Shown: positions 24,864-34,083, numbered from the stretch's first letter. The stretch is 47,619 nt of DNA from Actinomycetes bacterium (GCA_024280015.1 JAJRQY010000119.1:1-47619); one strand, 5' to 3'. Notes: generated from the sequence alone by a model not told the origin. Numbers and translations are program-made.

Positions 24864-27800
24864 CTATGAGCTTGTCAGAACCTTGTTGTCATCAGAACCA
24901 TCGGTGCTACGGGAACCCTTCGAAGACTTTGATGCCTTCGACTTTCGCTTGGACTGGGCCTCAACCTTGTTCTCATCAACGACCTTGCGCTTGGACCTTG
25001 CCGAACGCTTGCCTGGTCCAAGGAACCGGCTACCGGAAGTTGCGACCAAACGGGCACGTCCCTCAGCAATATTCGTAGTCAGAAGCTTCTCCGCAGCAAT
25101 ACCGGACATCCAGTCCAAGGAGGTGAAGCGAGGGTCACCCATGGCACGACTGAGAGAGGCCGCTTCGACAATTCGGCCAGGTGAATAGTCCCGGTGTTCG
25201 GTACTCATTCGTCCGTCGTAAATGCGATAGACATCACCGTCAAGCAAGGCGATGGCGTAGGCCGCTAACTCGCCATCGAGGCGCAAGGTAGCAATCTCAA
25301 CTTCCCATTCTTCGTTTCCACCTTCAACAACTCGACGCCAGAACTCGCGCTCGGCCGGACGGTCAAGGTCAGAGTTACGACGAGCATGGCGGTCACGAGA
25401 AACGTGGACCGCTTCGACCTCATCAATCAGCTCAGAAGTCAGGGCACGACCACGGTCGAAACCAATAGTCATCTCGATGCCTTCGGCCTCAATCCTGGCC
25501 TTGGCCCGACGAAGAGCCTTACGCTTGGACTTGGTCAACACATCATCAATATTGTGCGAGGTCGAGAAGACCACTCGAGGAATACGTAGCTCAGGCAGTG
25601 ACTGACCATGGTCCAAAATGTCAACCAGATGCTGCATGACAGGATCCATCTCCGGAAGCTGTTCCAGGTCAACAGACCAGGGGGCCGGAAGTTCTTCGAT
25701 TGCTGAGACAATGGCCTGGGCAAGAGCTCGAGCTGAGTCGCCGTCGCGTGCGGGCAACGAGGCGAAGAGGGAACTGCCATGACCCATGGTCACGATGGTG
25801 GTTCCTTCTGGACGCTGATCGGTTGCCAACAAGGCGTAGGCCATCAGCTGCTCAGTTTGAGCCGAACGAACCTCGACCATGAGCGGGGTCCACTGCGGGA
25901 ACGACTCGGCCCAGTGCGATAGCCATGGGAAGGTCGCCATCAGGGGCAAGCCGAGATCCTGATTCATCTCATCGATGTCGTGGACAACCGAACGGATCTC
26001 ATTCATGCCGTTGTGCACGCTGGTGTAGAAGACACGCTCTTGGATCTGCTCTGAGGATCGACGCCAGGCTTCCAAAGGCTCGGTCTCATCATCAACATGC
26101 TCTTTCAACAGAGCAGTCAAGGCCGGGGCAGGAAGTGGGCGACAGTAGTAGAAGCCCTGGGCCTGGTCACAACCAAGCTTGCGCAGTTCTGCTGCCTGGT
26201 CGGCGTACTCAATACCTTCGGCCACGGTGTAGGCACCGAGGGCCTTGGACAGGTTTACGATTGCTTCGACCAGAGCCGAAGAGGTTGAAGACCGGTGAAG
26301 CTCACTGATGAAGGAACGGTCAATCTTGATGGCATCAACCGGGAACGACTTCAGGTAGCTCATGGAGGAGTAGCCGGTGCCAAAGTCATCAATGGCGAGC
26401 TTCACTCCGACGGTCTTGAGCTGTTCGAGAATTCCAGCACTGCGCTCGGCATCGACGGCCAACATTGACTCGGTGATCTCAAAGACAAGCTTGTTGGCGG
26501 CAAGGCCGGAGTCACGCAACACACTGGTCAGGGTGTTGACCAGCTGCAGATCGTGCAGTTGGCGAACCGAAAGGTTGACCGTGATGCTTATGTCTTCGCA
26601 CCCTTCGATCTTCTGCCAGATGGCGGCCTGCGTGCAAGCCTCTTTCATGACCCAATCGCCGATGGGGACAATGAGTCCACTCTCTTCGGCCAGGGGGATG
26701 AATCGGTCGGGGGCGACAAGTCCACGCTCGGGGTGCTTCCAACGAATCAAGGCTTCAACCAGTGAAACCTTGCCCGTCTTCAAATCAAAGATTGGCTGGT
26801 AGTGAAGAACGAATTGATCTTCGTCAATACCCCGTTGGAGGTCAGCCTTGAGGTCAAGGCGCTCAACGGCTTCTTCGTACATAACGGGTTCGAAGAACTC
26901 AAACCGGCCCTTACCGCGTGTCTTTGACAGATACATGGCAACGTCAGCATTGCGAAGAAGCGTGTCGACGTCAGCGGTGTCGTCAGCATCCATGGCGATG
27001 CCGATGCTGGCCGAACCTCGCACACTGCGAGGTCCCAGATCAATCGGCTCACCCAGAGCTTCCAGTGCTCGACGGGCTACCGCTACAGCATCTCGACGGT
27101 CAGCGGCAGACTCGAGGAGGATGGCGAACTCATCGCCGCCGAAGCGAGCCACCGTGTCACCGGGGCGGATACAGCGACCAAGGCGGCCAGCAATTTCGGC
27201 CAACATTTCATCACCAGCGGCGTGACCAAGACTGTCATTGACGGTCTTGAAGTCATCCAAATCGATGAACAGAACAGCAACGTGGCCAGGACCATCATTG
27301 TTGAGAGCGAGCTCGGTCCGCTCAGCAAACAGAACCCGGTTAGAAAGGCCGGTCAGAGAATCGTGTTCGGCATCGTGCCGCAAGCGATCCTTGCCTCGCT
27401 CGATGGCCTTCATCAGGGTGAAGACTCGTACCAAGATCAAGAGGAATAACAAGGCCGAAGCAATGATGGTGACCACACGGTCTTCTTGGGTACCCCACAG
27501 CAGGTCGATCAGGGGCACACTCAAGGTGGCGACGAACATCAGTACCAGCTGGGTTGCCGTCAACTTATCCTGGTTGTGCAGATCGCTGACCTCATGTTCA
27601 CCAGCATGGTGCAAGGCTGCGGCCGCGAAGCCAGCATAGAAGAATAGCCAGAACGCATCAATCGGTGTTCCGGTTCGGAAGGTCTCGTTGCTGAGCATGA
27701 TGTTGTAGCCAGTATCAGCAATGGCCAGCGAGCCAATGGCGGCAACAATGAAGGCGAATGGTGGGTGCTTGAGCTGGGCGGTCACAATCAATCGGGCAGC

Positions 27801-28316
27801 CACGGCCAGGAGCGCAACGTCCATGACCGGGTAGCCGAAGGAAACAGCCAGAGAAAGAATTGGCTCACCGCTGACGTACAGATTGTCAACAAACAGCACC
27901 CAGAGGGCACCAAACATGGCGATACCAACCACGGCAGCATCAATGAAGCTGGCGGTATTGCGACCCGGGGTAAGTGAGCGGACCATCTTTGTCAGCCCGA
28001 TAATCATCAACGGATACATCATCAGGTAGAAGAAGTCGGCAACGTTGGGGAAGGGGACGTTGTCCGGATTGGCCAGCTCCAACATGTAGTAGATGATGTC
28101 GGCAATCAAGAACGAGCTCAGACCCGCGGCGAACCACATCCACGGCTCCTTGGCCTCAGAGTGATTCCTCTTCACCCCATAGAGCAAGAAGCCAACGGAC
28201 AAGAGGCCAAGGCCGTTGTACAACACCAGCTTGGAGGTCGGGGTGTTCGGCAAGGCGAAGTACAACGTCGTGAGCACGACGGCGATTCCTAACCAGATCT
28301 TCCACATGTTACGCAT
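24864..28316 (-). CDS. Membrane GGDEF-EAL protein with C-terminal BioF2/FemAB-like acetyltransferase domain
   Basis: The 1150-residue product (ATG at 28316; residues counted from it) has four parts. Residues 1-306 hold about nine or ten membrane segments. A diguanylate cyclase domain follows with RFGGDEF (GGDEF at 393-397) and an I-site RPGD (384-387) five residues before it, so product inhibition is expected. An EAL phosphodiesterase domain has VEALIRW (EAL at 521-523), DDFGTGYSS (643-651) and AEGIE (about 699-703), so both active sites look intact. Residues about 745-1105 resemble a BioF2-like (PF13480-type) acetyltransferase: KRKALRRAKARIEAEG and IYDGRMSTEHRDYSPGRIV are characteristic. A Lys/Ser-rich tail ends the protein. 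I know no common architecture that joins these. An ATG at 28307 is an alternative start; the frame to 28391 has no homology. Confidence 0.88.
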   Translation of the reverse strand: MRNMWKIWLGIAVVLTTLYFALPNTPTSKLVLYNGLGLLSVGFLLYGVKRNHSEAKEPWMWFAAGLSSFLIADIIYYMLELANPDNVPFPNVADFFYLMMYPLMIIGLTKMVRSLTPGRNTASFIDAAVVGIAMFGALWVLFVDNLYVSGEPILSLAVSFGYPVMDVALLAVAARLIVTAQLKHPPFAFIVAAIGSLAIADTGYNIMLSNETFRTGTPIDAFWLFFYAGFAAAALHHAGEHEVSDLHNQDKLTATQLVLMFVATLSVPLIDLLWGTQEDRVVTIIASALLFLLILVRVFTLMKAIERGKDRLRHDAEHDSLTGLSNRVLFAERTELALNNDGPGHVAVLFIDLDDFKTVNDSLGHAAGDEMLAEIAGRLGRCIRPGDTVARFGGDEFAILLESAADRRDAVAVARRALEALGEPIDLGPRSVRGSASIGIAMDADDTADVDTLLRNADVAMYLSKTRGKGRFEFFEPVMYEEAVERLDLKADLQRGIDEDQFVLHYQPIFDLKTGKVSLVEALIRWKHPERGLVAPDRFIPLAEESGLIVPIGDWVMKEACTQAAIWQKIEGCEDISITVNLSVRQLHDLQLVNTLTSVLRDSGLAANKLVFEITESMLAVDAERSAGILEQLKTVGVKLAIDDFGTGYSSMSYLKSFPVDAIKIDRSFISELHRSSTSSALVEAIVNLSKALGAYTVAEGIEYADQAAELRKLGCDQAQGFYYCRPLPAPALTALLKEHVDDETEPLEAWRRSSEQIQERVFYTSVHNGMNEIRSVVHDIDEMNQDLGLPLMATFPWLSHWAESFPQWTPLMVEVRSAQTEQLMAYALLATDQRPEGTTIVTMGHGSSLFASLPARDGDSARALAQAIVSAIEELPAPWSVDLEQLPEMDPVMQHLVDILDHGQSLPELRIPRVVFSTSHNIDDVLTKSKRKALRRAKARIEAEGIEMTIGFDRGRALTSELIDEVEAVHVSRDRHARRNSDLDRPAEREFWRRVVEGGNEEWEVEIATLRLDGELAAYAIALLDGDVYRIYDGRMSTEHRDYSPGRIVEAASLSRAMGDPRFTSLDWMSGIAAEKLLTTNIAEGRARLVATSGSRFLGPGKRSARSKRKVVDENKVEAQSKRKSKASKSSKGSRSTDGSDDNKVLTSS

Positions 28317-28430
28317 GCAGTGCTTATCGGTTGCTGGCCGCCCAAGATAAGGATTCGACCAAGATGATTCTCGAGCCCGGATGCTCTGCAAGCCGCCTAG
28401 CTACTGGACGCCCGACTACTAGGAGCCTGC

Positions 28431-29315
28431 CTATTGACCGATGGCAACAAAGACCAAGGCACCGCCAGCCATGGCCATGCCGACCACCTGGAGAGCCGCC
28501 AGTCGCTCACTCAGAAAGACCCGGGCCAGTAGCACGGTGCTGACGGGATACAGGGAACTCAGAGCGGCAACCCAGGTAAAGTTGTCGCCATCAAGGGCCA
28601 GCAGATACAGACTGTTAGCGGCGAAATCCAACAAACCAGCAACGAGAAGGATGAACCACTGACCGGTGCGGATCGGAGCCCATCCGCGTTGTGCAGTCAA
28701 GGCCACGACAAGGATTCCGATCGAAGCGGCTCGCGCCCCGAGTAGCGGGTAGAGGCCCGCCTCGGCAGACGTTTGAGCCAGCGCGATAAAGAACCAGGCG
28801 AACCCAAAGCCAGCGACCACGGACAAGATGCGGGTCTGGCCAGCATTGCCCTTGGCTCCCACGATCTCTCGCGGTGGCATCATGGGTGAAGCTGCATGCA
28901 ATGCCATCCCTCCAACCGACACCAGGACGGCAGCCGGAATGGCCAATCCGATACCAGCCAGAGTCATCGTGCTGGGAACAATGCCCTTGGCCAATCCATA
29001 GAGAACAGGGATTGAGGCACTGCACAGGGCCGTTATCGAAGCGGCCGTCGACATTGGACCAATAGCCAGCGCCTTGTAGAAAGTGGTGAGTCCAAGGGTT
29101 GCGCCCAATCCTGCCGCCCCGCCCCAGAGGATGTCATTCACCTGGAACACCCCAAAGGGGTACACGACGAGGAGTACGACAACCGCTGCCAGGCTGACAA
29201 CTTGCACGGCGGCGGTCACAAGAACGGAGTCATTCTCCTTGCTGGCCAAAGCACCAGAGAAGTCCGAAGCTCCATAGGCCATGCCAGACACGGCGGCAAA
29301 CAAGACAGCAATCAC
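28431..29315 (-). CDS. EamA-family (DMT) transporter
   Basis: The 294-residue membrane protein is made of two repeats of about five hydrophobic helices each, as in the drug/metabolite transporter superfamily. The first repeat starts AVSGMAYGASDFSGA; the second ends SLYPVSTVLLARVFLSERLAALQVVG, the usual EamA end where the Glu-Arg pair is conserved. Substrates of the family vary (amino acids, nucleosides, drugs) and cannot be read from this sequence. The start is GTG at 29315. It lies 115 bases upstream of the GGDEF-EAL gene on the same strand, so a shared transcript is possible. It is divergent from the next gene. Confidence 0.88.
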   Translation of the reverse strand: MIAVLFAAVSGMAYGASDFSGALASKENDSVLVTAAVQVVSLAAVVVLLVVYPFGVFQVNDILWGGAAGLGATLGLTTFYKALAIGPMSTAASITALCSASIPVLYGLAKGIVPSTMTLAGIGLAIPAAVLVSVGGMALHAASPMMPPREIVGAKGNAGQTRILSVVAGFGFAWFFIALAQTSAEAGLYPLLGARAASIGILVVALTAQRGWAPIRTGQWFILLVAGLLDFAANSLYLLALDGDNFTWVAALSSLYPVSTVLLARVFLSERLAALQVVGMAMAGGALVFVAIGQ

Positions 29316-29352
29316 GAGATCGACCTAGCCGACTTCTGGCCGTCGCTGCTTG

Positions 29353-29390
29353 GGGTGGTAGGCACCGCAGGAGAATAGCAGCCACCACCC
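29353..29390. promoter_or_regulatory. Inverted repeat in the divergent promoter region
   Basis: GGGTGGT at 29353-29359 and ACCACCC at 29384-29390 are exact complements 24 bases apart, in the 125-base gap between the EamA gene and the divergent unknown membrane protein. The length and central position fit an operator or a hairpin near the transcript start. No known regulator site was recognised. Confidence 0.35.
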
Positions 29391-29440
29391 TCACAAGAGA
29401 GCAACCTCATGACAGAGACGGCCCGGCCGATGGATGCAAG

Positions 29441-30325
29441 GTGGATCCAAACATTCGCTGGCTACGGCGAAAAATACTTCGCTACCTAACCAAGCGCCTC
29501 GTGCTGGAATTTATTGTTCTCGTTGTCGCGCTCTGGAGCTTGTTGACCTTCCTCGGTTGGAGCCAGGTCGAGGTCGCTCCCTTTGCCATCGTTGCCGCCC
29601 AGATCATCGTCCTGCTCCGGGCCACCATCAGCTTGAGCACGAACCCCCTCAGCCAGCAAGCCGTAACCCAGATCATCGATAACCCGACCGTCCTCATCCG
29701 TTCATCCAGCGACCTCACAGGCCTTGGCAAGATCGGAGTCGAGCTTGGTCTGTTCGAGTTTCATCCCGTACTTTCCGCCTCGTTGCCCTTCGATGACACG
29801 ACAGCACCATCAGAGGATGGATCGACCGATGACGGGCTCATCCTCTTCGACGTGTTCCAGTCACGCGACGGTCACACCACCGCTGCCCTCGGGCGCCAGG
29901 GAGGAACCATCACCCTCATTTCACAACTAACAGATGGCAGGATCCTCGCCTCAACCGATCTACTAATTCCGCCATGTGAACGCCTTATTGTGAACCAGGT
30001 AGCCGGTGGCGACCTTGAAAGCCTCGTTCGGACTCACCGTCGCTTGCTGGACGGACTCACTCGACGAGGGATCCATCTACGCCCCGCACCACCGACTCTC
30101 TTGTCGGACCTTCTCGCAATCGAACACGACTGCTACCAGCAGCTTGGCCCGTTCTTCGCACCATTCTTGGCCCTAGATCCTGTCCGACGACCGTTTCGTC
30201 TCGCTCTGCGGATCGACGCATCCCAGCTGCTCGGAAGGAGCGGTCGTCGGCCATCGGCCACCCAGAATGGCACCGTGAAGGCGCAAACAACTCACACATC
30301 CCCGAATCTTTTACAGAATGCTTAG
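29441..30325 (+). CDS. Membrane-anchored protein of unknown function
   Basis: The 294-residue product has two hydrophobic segments near the N-terminus (about 22-39 and 46-62) and then a soluble part of about 230 residues without catalytic motifs that I recognise. The soluble part contains a Ser/Asp-rich stretch around 117-130 and a basic C-terminus. The start is the GTG at 29441, chosen because the frame has no better start. Nearby are two large c-di-GMP proteins, but no direct link is visible. It ends 74 bases before the tRNA gene. I cannot assign a family. Confidence 0.62.
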   Translation: MDPNIRWLRRKILRYLTKRLVLEFIVLVVALWSLLTFLGWSQVEVAPFAIVAAQIIVLLRATISLSTNPLSQQAVTQIIDNPTVLIRSSSDLTGLGKIGVELGLFEFHPVLSASLPFDDTTAPSEDGSTDDGLILFDVFQSRDGHTTAALGRQGGTITLISQLTDGRILASTDLLIPPCERLIVNQVAGGDLESLVRTHRRLLDGLTRRGIHLRPAPPTLLSDLLAIEHDCYQQLGPFFAPFLALDPVRRPFRLALRIDASQLLGRSGRRPSATQNGTVKAQTTHTSPNLLQNA

Positions 30326-30399
30326 GAAATTTCTAAAGTCGTCCTCCCCAACACCGATACCTATTTGCAGTGACGCACAGTCACTCACAGTAGTACCAA

Positions 30400-30473
30400 G
30401 CACTTGTAGCTCAATTGGATAGAGCATCTGGTTTCGAACCAGAAGGTTTGGGGTTCGACTCCCTGCGAGTGCA
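30400..30473 (+). tRNA. tRNA-Arg, anticodon TCG
   Basis: The 74-base gene folds as a full cloverleaf. The acceptor stem is GCACTTG/CGAGTGC with one T-G pair. The D arm is GCTC/GAGC. The anticodon stem is TCTGG/CCAGA around loop TTTCGAA. The T stem TGGGG/CCCTG closes the loop TTCGACT, with two wobble pairs. The anticodon at 30434-30436 is TCG, which reads CGA (Arg). The discriminator base is A and no CCA end is encoded. A hairpin starts 5 bases after its 3' end. Confidence 0.96.
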
Positions 30474-30477
30474 CGTA

Positions 30478-30492
30478 TTCGCCTCCGGCGAA
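30478..30492 (+). terminator. Tight hairpin directly after tRNA-Arg
   Basis: TTCGCC at 30478-30483 and GGCGAA at 30487-30492 pair perfectly over a three-base loop (TCC). It starts 5 bases after the mature tRNA 3' end, where a terminator or a processing signal is expected. No T-run follows. Confidence 0.5.
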
Positions 30493-30498
30493 ACTCGA

Positions 30499-30522
30499 GT
30501 TTGTTCGCTAGCGCTCACAAAC
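30499..30522 (+). repeat. Second hairpin downstream of tRNA-Arg
   Basis: GTTTGT at 30499-30504 and ACAAAC at 30517-30522 are exact complements over a 12-base loop that holds the palindrome GCTAGC. It overlaps the first copy of the TTCGCTAGCGCTCA repeat. Confidence 0.45.
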
Positions 30523-30583
30523 ATCGGGAAAGTAAAGATCGAGGCAACAGCTTCAGTCTCTTCGCTAGCGCTCAGAACATCGG
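30504..30583 (+). repeat. Two-copy direct repeat TTCGCTAGCGCTCA...ACATCGG
   Basis: The sequence TTCGCTAGCGCTCA is at 30504-30517 and 30561-30574. Each copy is followed by AACATCGG (30520-30527 and 30576-30583), so the units are 24 and 23 bases long, 57 apart. They lie in the 308-base stretch between the tRNA and the next gene, which holds no other recognisable gene. Confidence 0.72.
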
Positions 30584-30781
30584 AATGTAGTCACTGGGCC
30601 ACGCAGACTCGAAAACATCGAGGAAGCAGCGCAAGTCATAGGAGAAGTATCACGACGCGAAACCCGGGCTTCTGGTCTGGGTCTCTTTCGTTTTGAGATG
30701 CCTTGACCTGTCGCTTGACCCATCCGACTTGTTCCTTGTCCATGCAGTAAGGAATTGTGGTCTCCGGCCGACTATAAGGAG

Positions 30782-33316
30782 GTGTCCAGTGATCACCAGC
30801 CCCCAATCCCCGGGGCCTCACAGGATCGGGGGCTCCACGACCGCTCGCAGTTTCGCGTCCGGATCGTCATTGCTTTCAGTCTCGCCATCCTCGCGCCCTT
30901 CGTCCCACAGGTCGGCCCACATCGACTAGTCGTCGGAGCGATGCTTGGTCTCATTGCATTGCCAGCACATTTCGTCGTTCGCCATCTCACAGGCAGCCCA
31001 AATCCCAACGGCTGGCTAGATCTCATCGCCGTCACTGCCGCAAGCGCGACAGCAATTATCGAACCTTCAGCATTCGTTCCAGCATTCTTCTTCCAGACCA
31101 TCCATCTCATCGGAGCTATCCCCTTCCTCACGACCCGCTGGTCCTACTGGCTCGGGGGTGGTTCCTTCTTCTCGATGTTGGTGATCGCCATCGTCTTGCC
31201 TGTTGATTCTGTTGCCATACCACTGCTCATCATTGCTGCGGTTCTACTCCCCGCCGTCTTTCTAGGGACCACTCGCAAGCGACTCAAGGACCGCTGGAAA
31301 CAGGAACGAGTCGCCGCCATCACCGGATCACTGCCGACCGCTCTCTGGGAAGCTGACCTGACCACTGGAGACATGCTGACCGTCTTGGGTGCGCCAGAAC
31401 GAGTCCTGTTCACCACAGTCGACTGCTTGGTCGGGAGCGGCTATTTGGATCGAATCGACCCCCTGGATCGAGAACCATTTGAGAGCCGGTTCTCCAACGG
31501 CGACCGGGGCTCCCTGACCTATCGTTTTCATGGAGATGATGGCGTCGAACGTTGGCTGACCGATCAGGTGGAGGAAGTGGAAGTCGATGGGGAAAAGGTC
31601 CTCCGCGGAATCACCATCGATGTCACCGAACTACATCGGACTCAAGAAAGCCTGGTGCGACAGAGCAAGATCATCGAACGCATGTCAGCGACCACAATCG
31701 TTCTTGCCAACGATGCACTCCCAATCGCCACAATCATCTCCATCAGCGATCCCCGCCGAGATCTCCTCGATAGTCCCCAGGCCGCAGTTGGCCTGCCCTT
31801 TGGCGCGGTTTTTCCCGAGCTGGCCAAACAATCCTGGCTGGCTGTAGGGATCGAGCAGCTCGAGAGTTCGAGGACCATCCATGCCGGCCCCCAAGAACTC
31901 CACCGCCCCAACTCTGACTCACTCATTGTCGATGTGCAGCTCTTCTCCATGCCCGACCAAACGACAGCTCTCATCATCGAAAACGTCACCAGCCGGGAAC
32001 GGGCCCAAGCCACCATCCGATTTCAAGCACTCCACGACTCGCTCACTCATCTCCCGAACCGAACCGCGCTCATGGAGGAGATGGAACACTTCCTGGAAGA
32101 AGGCAGCCCATTCACCTTCGCCATGCTGGATCTGAATCGCTTCAAAGCAGTCAATGACACACTCGGCCATCTCACTGGCGACGAACTCCTCCAGATTGTA
32201 GCGACCCGTCTCAGTAACTCAGTCGGCGAAGGCGACCTGGTCGCGCGATTGGGCGGAGATGAGTTCGCCATCATCTTCTCTCACCAACCGGACTCCGAAA
32301 TTGACGAACGGCTGGATGCCGTCATTCGCGCCTGCCGTGATCGAGTCTCCATTGACGGGTCCTCCATCTCCGTTGGCGTAAGCATTGGTCTTGTTTCTGC
32401 TCCCGACTCTGACTCAGACTCAGAGACCCTCCTTCGACTAGCCGATGTAGCAATGTATGACGCCAAGCGTTCTCGAAGCACGGTCCGGTACTACGAAGCC
32501 AGCTTTGATACCTCACCCGAGCGGCTGGAACTCATGGCCGAGCTGGACCAAGCGTTCGCCACCGGCCAATTCGTGCCCTACTTCCAAGCAAAGTGCGACA
32601 CCCAGTCTGGGGCCATCATTGGAGCTGAAGCGCTAGTCCGGTGGGAGCACCCCACCAACGGCACTCTTGTCCCTGCCCAATTCATGGAACTCATCGCCGT
32701 CTCGGGACGTTTTGATGACCTGCTCCGAGCCGTGCTCTGGCCGTCCGTCCAAGCCATTTCCCAGATGCCTGAGCATCTACACGTTGCCATCAACTTGTCG
32801 GCCGTCAATCTGCTCAAGACCGACACCACCATTCTCTTTCGCCAGGCCATCGAGACCTTCGATATCGCACCAGCACGACTCGCCGTCGAACTAACCGAAT
32901 CAGAGTTCATGGATGACACCGGCAGGGTCGAAGCATCCCTTCAAGAGTTAGCCAAGTTAGGGGTCGGAGTTGCCGTCGATGACTTTGGCACCGGCTACTC
33001 CTCGCTTTCCCACCTCCGAAGTCTGCCACTCACCGAATTGAAGGTAGATCGCCAGTTCGTGTCGTCGATGGCCCACTCTCCACCGGATCGTGTCGTGGTG
33101 CAAGCACTCGTTGGTCTTGCACATGACCTCGGCCTAACTCTGACCGCCGAAGGGGTAGAAGATCAGGTGACTCTGAATCTCTTGCGAGAAATGGGTTGTG
33201 ACACCGTTCAGGGATACTTCTTCGGGCGACCGATACCCATTGCGCAGTTCAACCGTGACCATGTCGAGCAGAGACTGCTTTCGCACGATCCAAGCCTCGG
33301 CTCCGGCACCGCCTAA
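30782..33316 (+). CDS. Membrane GGDEF-EAL protein with PAS-like sensor region
   Basis: The protein is about 844 residues. Positions below count from the TTG at 30755. About five membrane segments lie at 35-170. A PAS-like segment with PAC end (GVERWLTDQVEEVEVDG ... RGITIDVTE) spans about 185-295, and a second PAS-like region follows to about 415. The cyclase domain has RLGGDEF (GGDEF at 500-504). The expected I-site Arg is missing: the matching positions read GEGD, so product inhibition is unlikely. The EAL domain has AEALVRW (EAL at 625-627), DDFGTGYSS (742-750) and TAEGVED. Both activities look possible. The start is uncertain: GTG 30782 directly follows AAGGAG, and TTG 30755 follows AAGGAA; spacing is too short in both. 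The protein probably turns over c-di-GMP at the membrane. Confidence 0.87.
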   Translation: MSSDHQPPIPGASQDRGLHDRSQFRVRIVIAFSLAILAPFVPQVGPHRLVVGAMLGLIALPAHFVVRHLTGSPNPNGWLDLIAVTAASATAIIEPSAFVPAFFFQTIHLIGAIPFLTTRWSYWLGGGSFFSMLVIAIVLPVDSVAIPLLIIAAVLLPAVFLGTTRKRLKDRWKQERVAAITGSLPTALWEADLTTGDMLTVLGAPERVLFTTVDCLVGSGYLDRIDPLDREPFESRFSNGDRGSLTYRFHGDDGVERWLTDQVEEVEVDGEKVLRGITIDVTELHRTQESLVRQSKIIERMSATTIVLANDALPIATIISISDPRRDLLDSPQAAVGLPFGAVFPELAKQSWLAVGIEQLESSRTIHAGPQELHRPNSDSLIVDVQLFSMPDQTTALIIENVTSRERAQATIRFQALHDSLTHLPNRTALMEEMEHFLEEGSPFTFAMLDLNRFKAVNDTLGHLTGDELLQIVATRLSNSVGEGDLVARLGGDEFAIIFSHQPDSEIDERLDAVIRACRDRVSIDGSSISVGVSIGLVSAPDSDSDSETLLRLADVAMYDAKRSRSTVRYYEASFDTSPERLELMAELDQAFATGQFVPYFQAKCDTQSGAIIGAEALVRWEHPTNGTLVPAQFMELIAVSGRFDDLLRAVLWPSVQAISQMPEHLHVAINLSAVNLLKTDTTILFRQAIETFDIAPARLAVELTESEFMDDTGRVEASLQELAKLGVGVAVDDFGTGYSSLSHLRSLPLTELKVDRQFVSSMAHSPPDRVVVQALVGLAHDLGLTLTAEGVEDQVTLNLLREMGCDTVQGYFFGRPIPIAQFNRDHVEQRLLSHDPSLGSGTA

Positions 33317-33363
33317 GCTGACCAGTGGTGTCGCCGTCCTCGTCTCCAAAGAAGAAGCGTTAA

Positions 33364-34041
33364 TTGTCACTGTTCATTCGCAGATGGCTCCTACGATTCA
33401 TCTTCCTCGCTGCCTTCGCTGCCATTATCTGGTACTTCGTACTCCCTCGAATTAGACCACCCCTGCACGAGGGTGAACGCTACGGGATTGACGTCTCGCA
33501 TCATCAGGGAGAGGTTAACTGGGAGGCTGTCGCCGGCGACAACATCACCTTTGCCTACATCAAGGCCACCGAGGGCGAAGACTTGGTCGATCCGCAGTTC
33601 GGACGCAACTGGCGACTCGCCGGTTCCGCAGGTCTTGACCGTGGCGCCTATCACTTCTTTACCGCCTGCACCTCGGGGGCAACCCAAGCCGAGAACTTCC
33701 TTCGAGTCGCCCCACCCCAGGAGGGCGTCCTGTCCCCAGCGGTTGATCTTGAGTTGGCCGGCAACTGCCTCAACCATCCATCAGCTTCTGTGGTCGCCAA
33801 CGAACTCGACGTCTTTCTCCGGTTGATCGAGGAAGCGTGGCAGCTTCCACCTCTGGTGTATATGAGCGATGAGTGGGAAGAGCTCTTTCCGACGTCGGAC
33901 CGGCTACATCACCAAATGTGGCGCCTCAACTACCCGTTCCGTCCGAGCAAAGAGTGGCAGATTTGGCAACTCCCGCCCTATGTAACCATCGACGGAATTG
34001 ATGGGCGCGTTGACCTTGATGTGATGGCCCAAGAGAAGTAG
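33364..34041 (+). CDS. GH25 muramidase (lysozyme), membrane-anchored
   Basis: The 225-residue product has an N-terminal membrane anchor (about 10-30), then the GH25 fold: YGIDVSHHQGEVNWEAV (about 40-56), FAYIKATEGEDLVDPQF, GAYHFF, PAVDLELAGN and a C-terminal WQIWQLPPYVTIDGIDGRVDLDV. The Asp and Glu residues at these places are the catalytic and binding residues of the family. The enzyme cleaves between MurNAc and GlcNAc in peptidoglycan. The start is TTG at 33364, because the anchor begins right after it. Unlike secreted phage lysozymes it seems tethered to the membrane. A NamZ-type exo-muramidase gene lies a short distance downstream on the other strand. Confidence 0.88.
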   Translation: MSLFIRRWLLRFIFLAAFAAIIWYFVLPRIRPPLHEGERYGIDVSHHQGEVNWEAVAGDNITFAYIKATEGEDLVDPQFGRNWRLAGSAGLDRGAYHFFTACTSGATQAENFLRVAPPQEGVLSPAVDLELAGNCLNHPSASVVANELDVFLRLIEEAWQLPPLVYMSDEWEELFPTSDRLHHQMWRLNYPFRPSKEWQIWQLPPYVTIDGIDGRVDLDVMAQEK

Positions 34042-34083
34042 CCCGTTTGGTTTGGAGTCGAAGCAGTCAAGTAGGGTCTCGGC

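Noticed and set aside
30326-30399. tRNA promoter elements
   Set aside because: No -35/-10 pair with proper spacing could be picked out with confidence.
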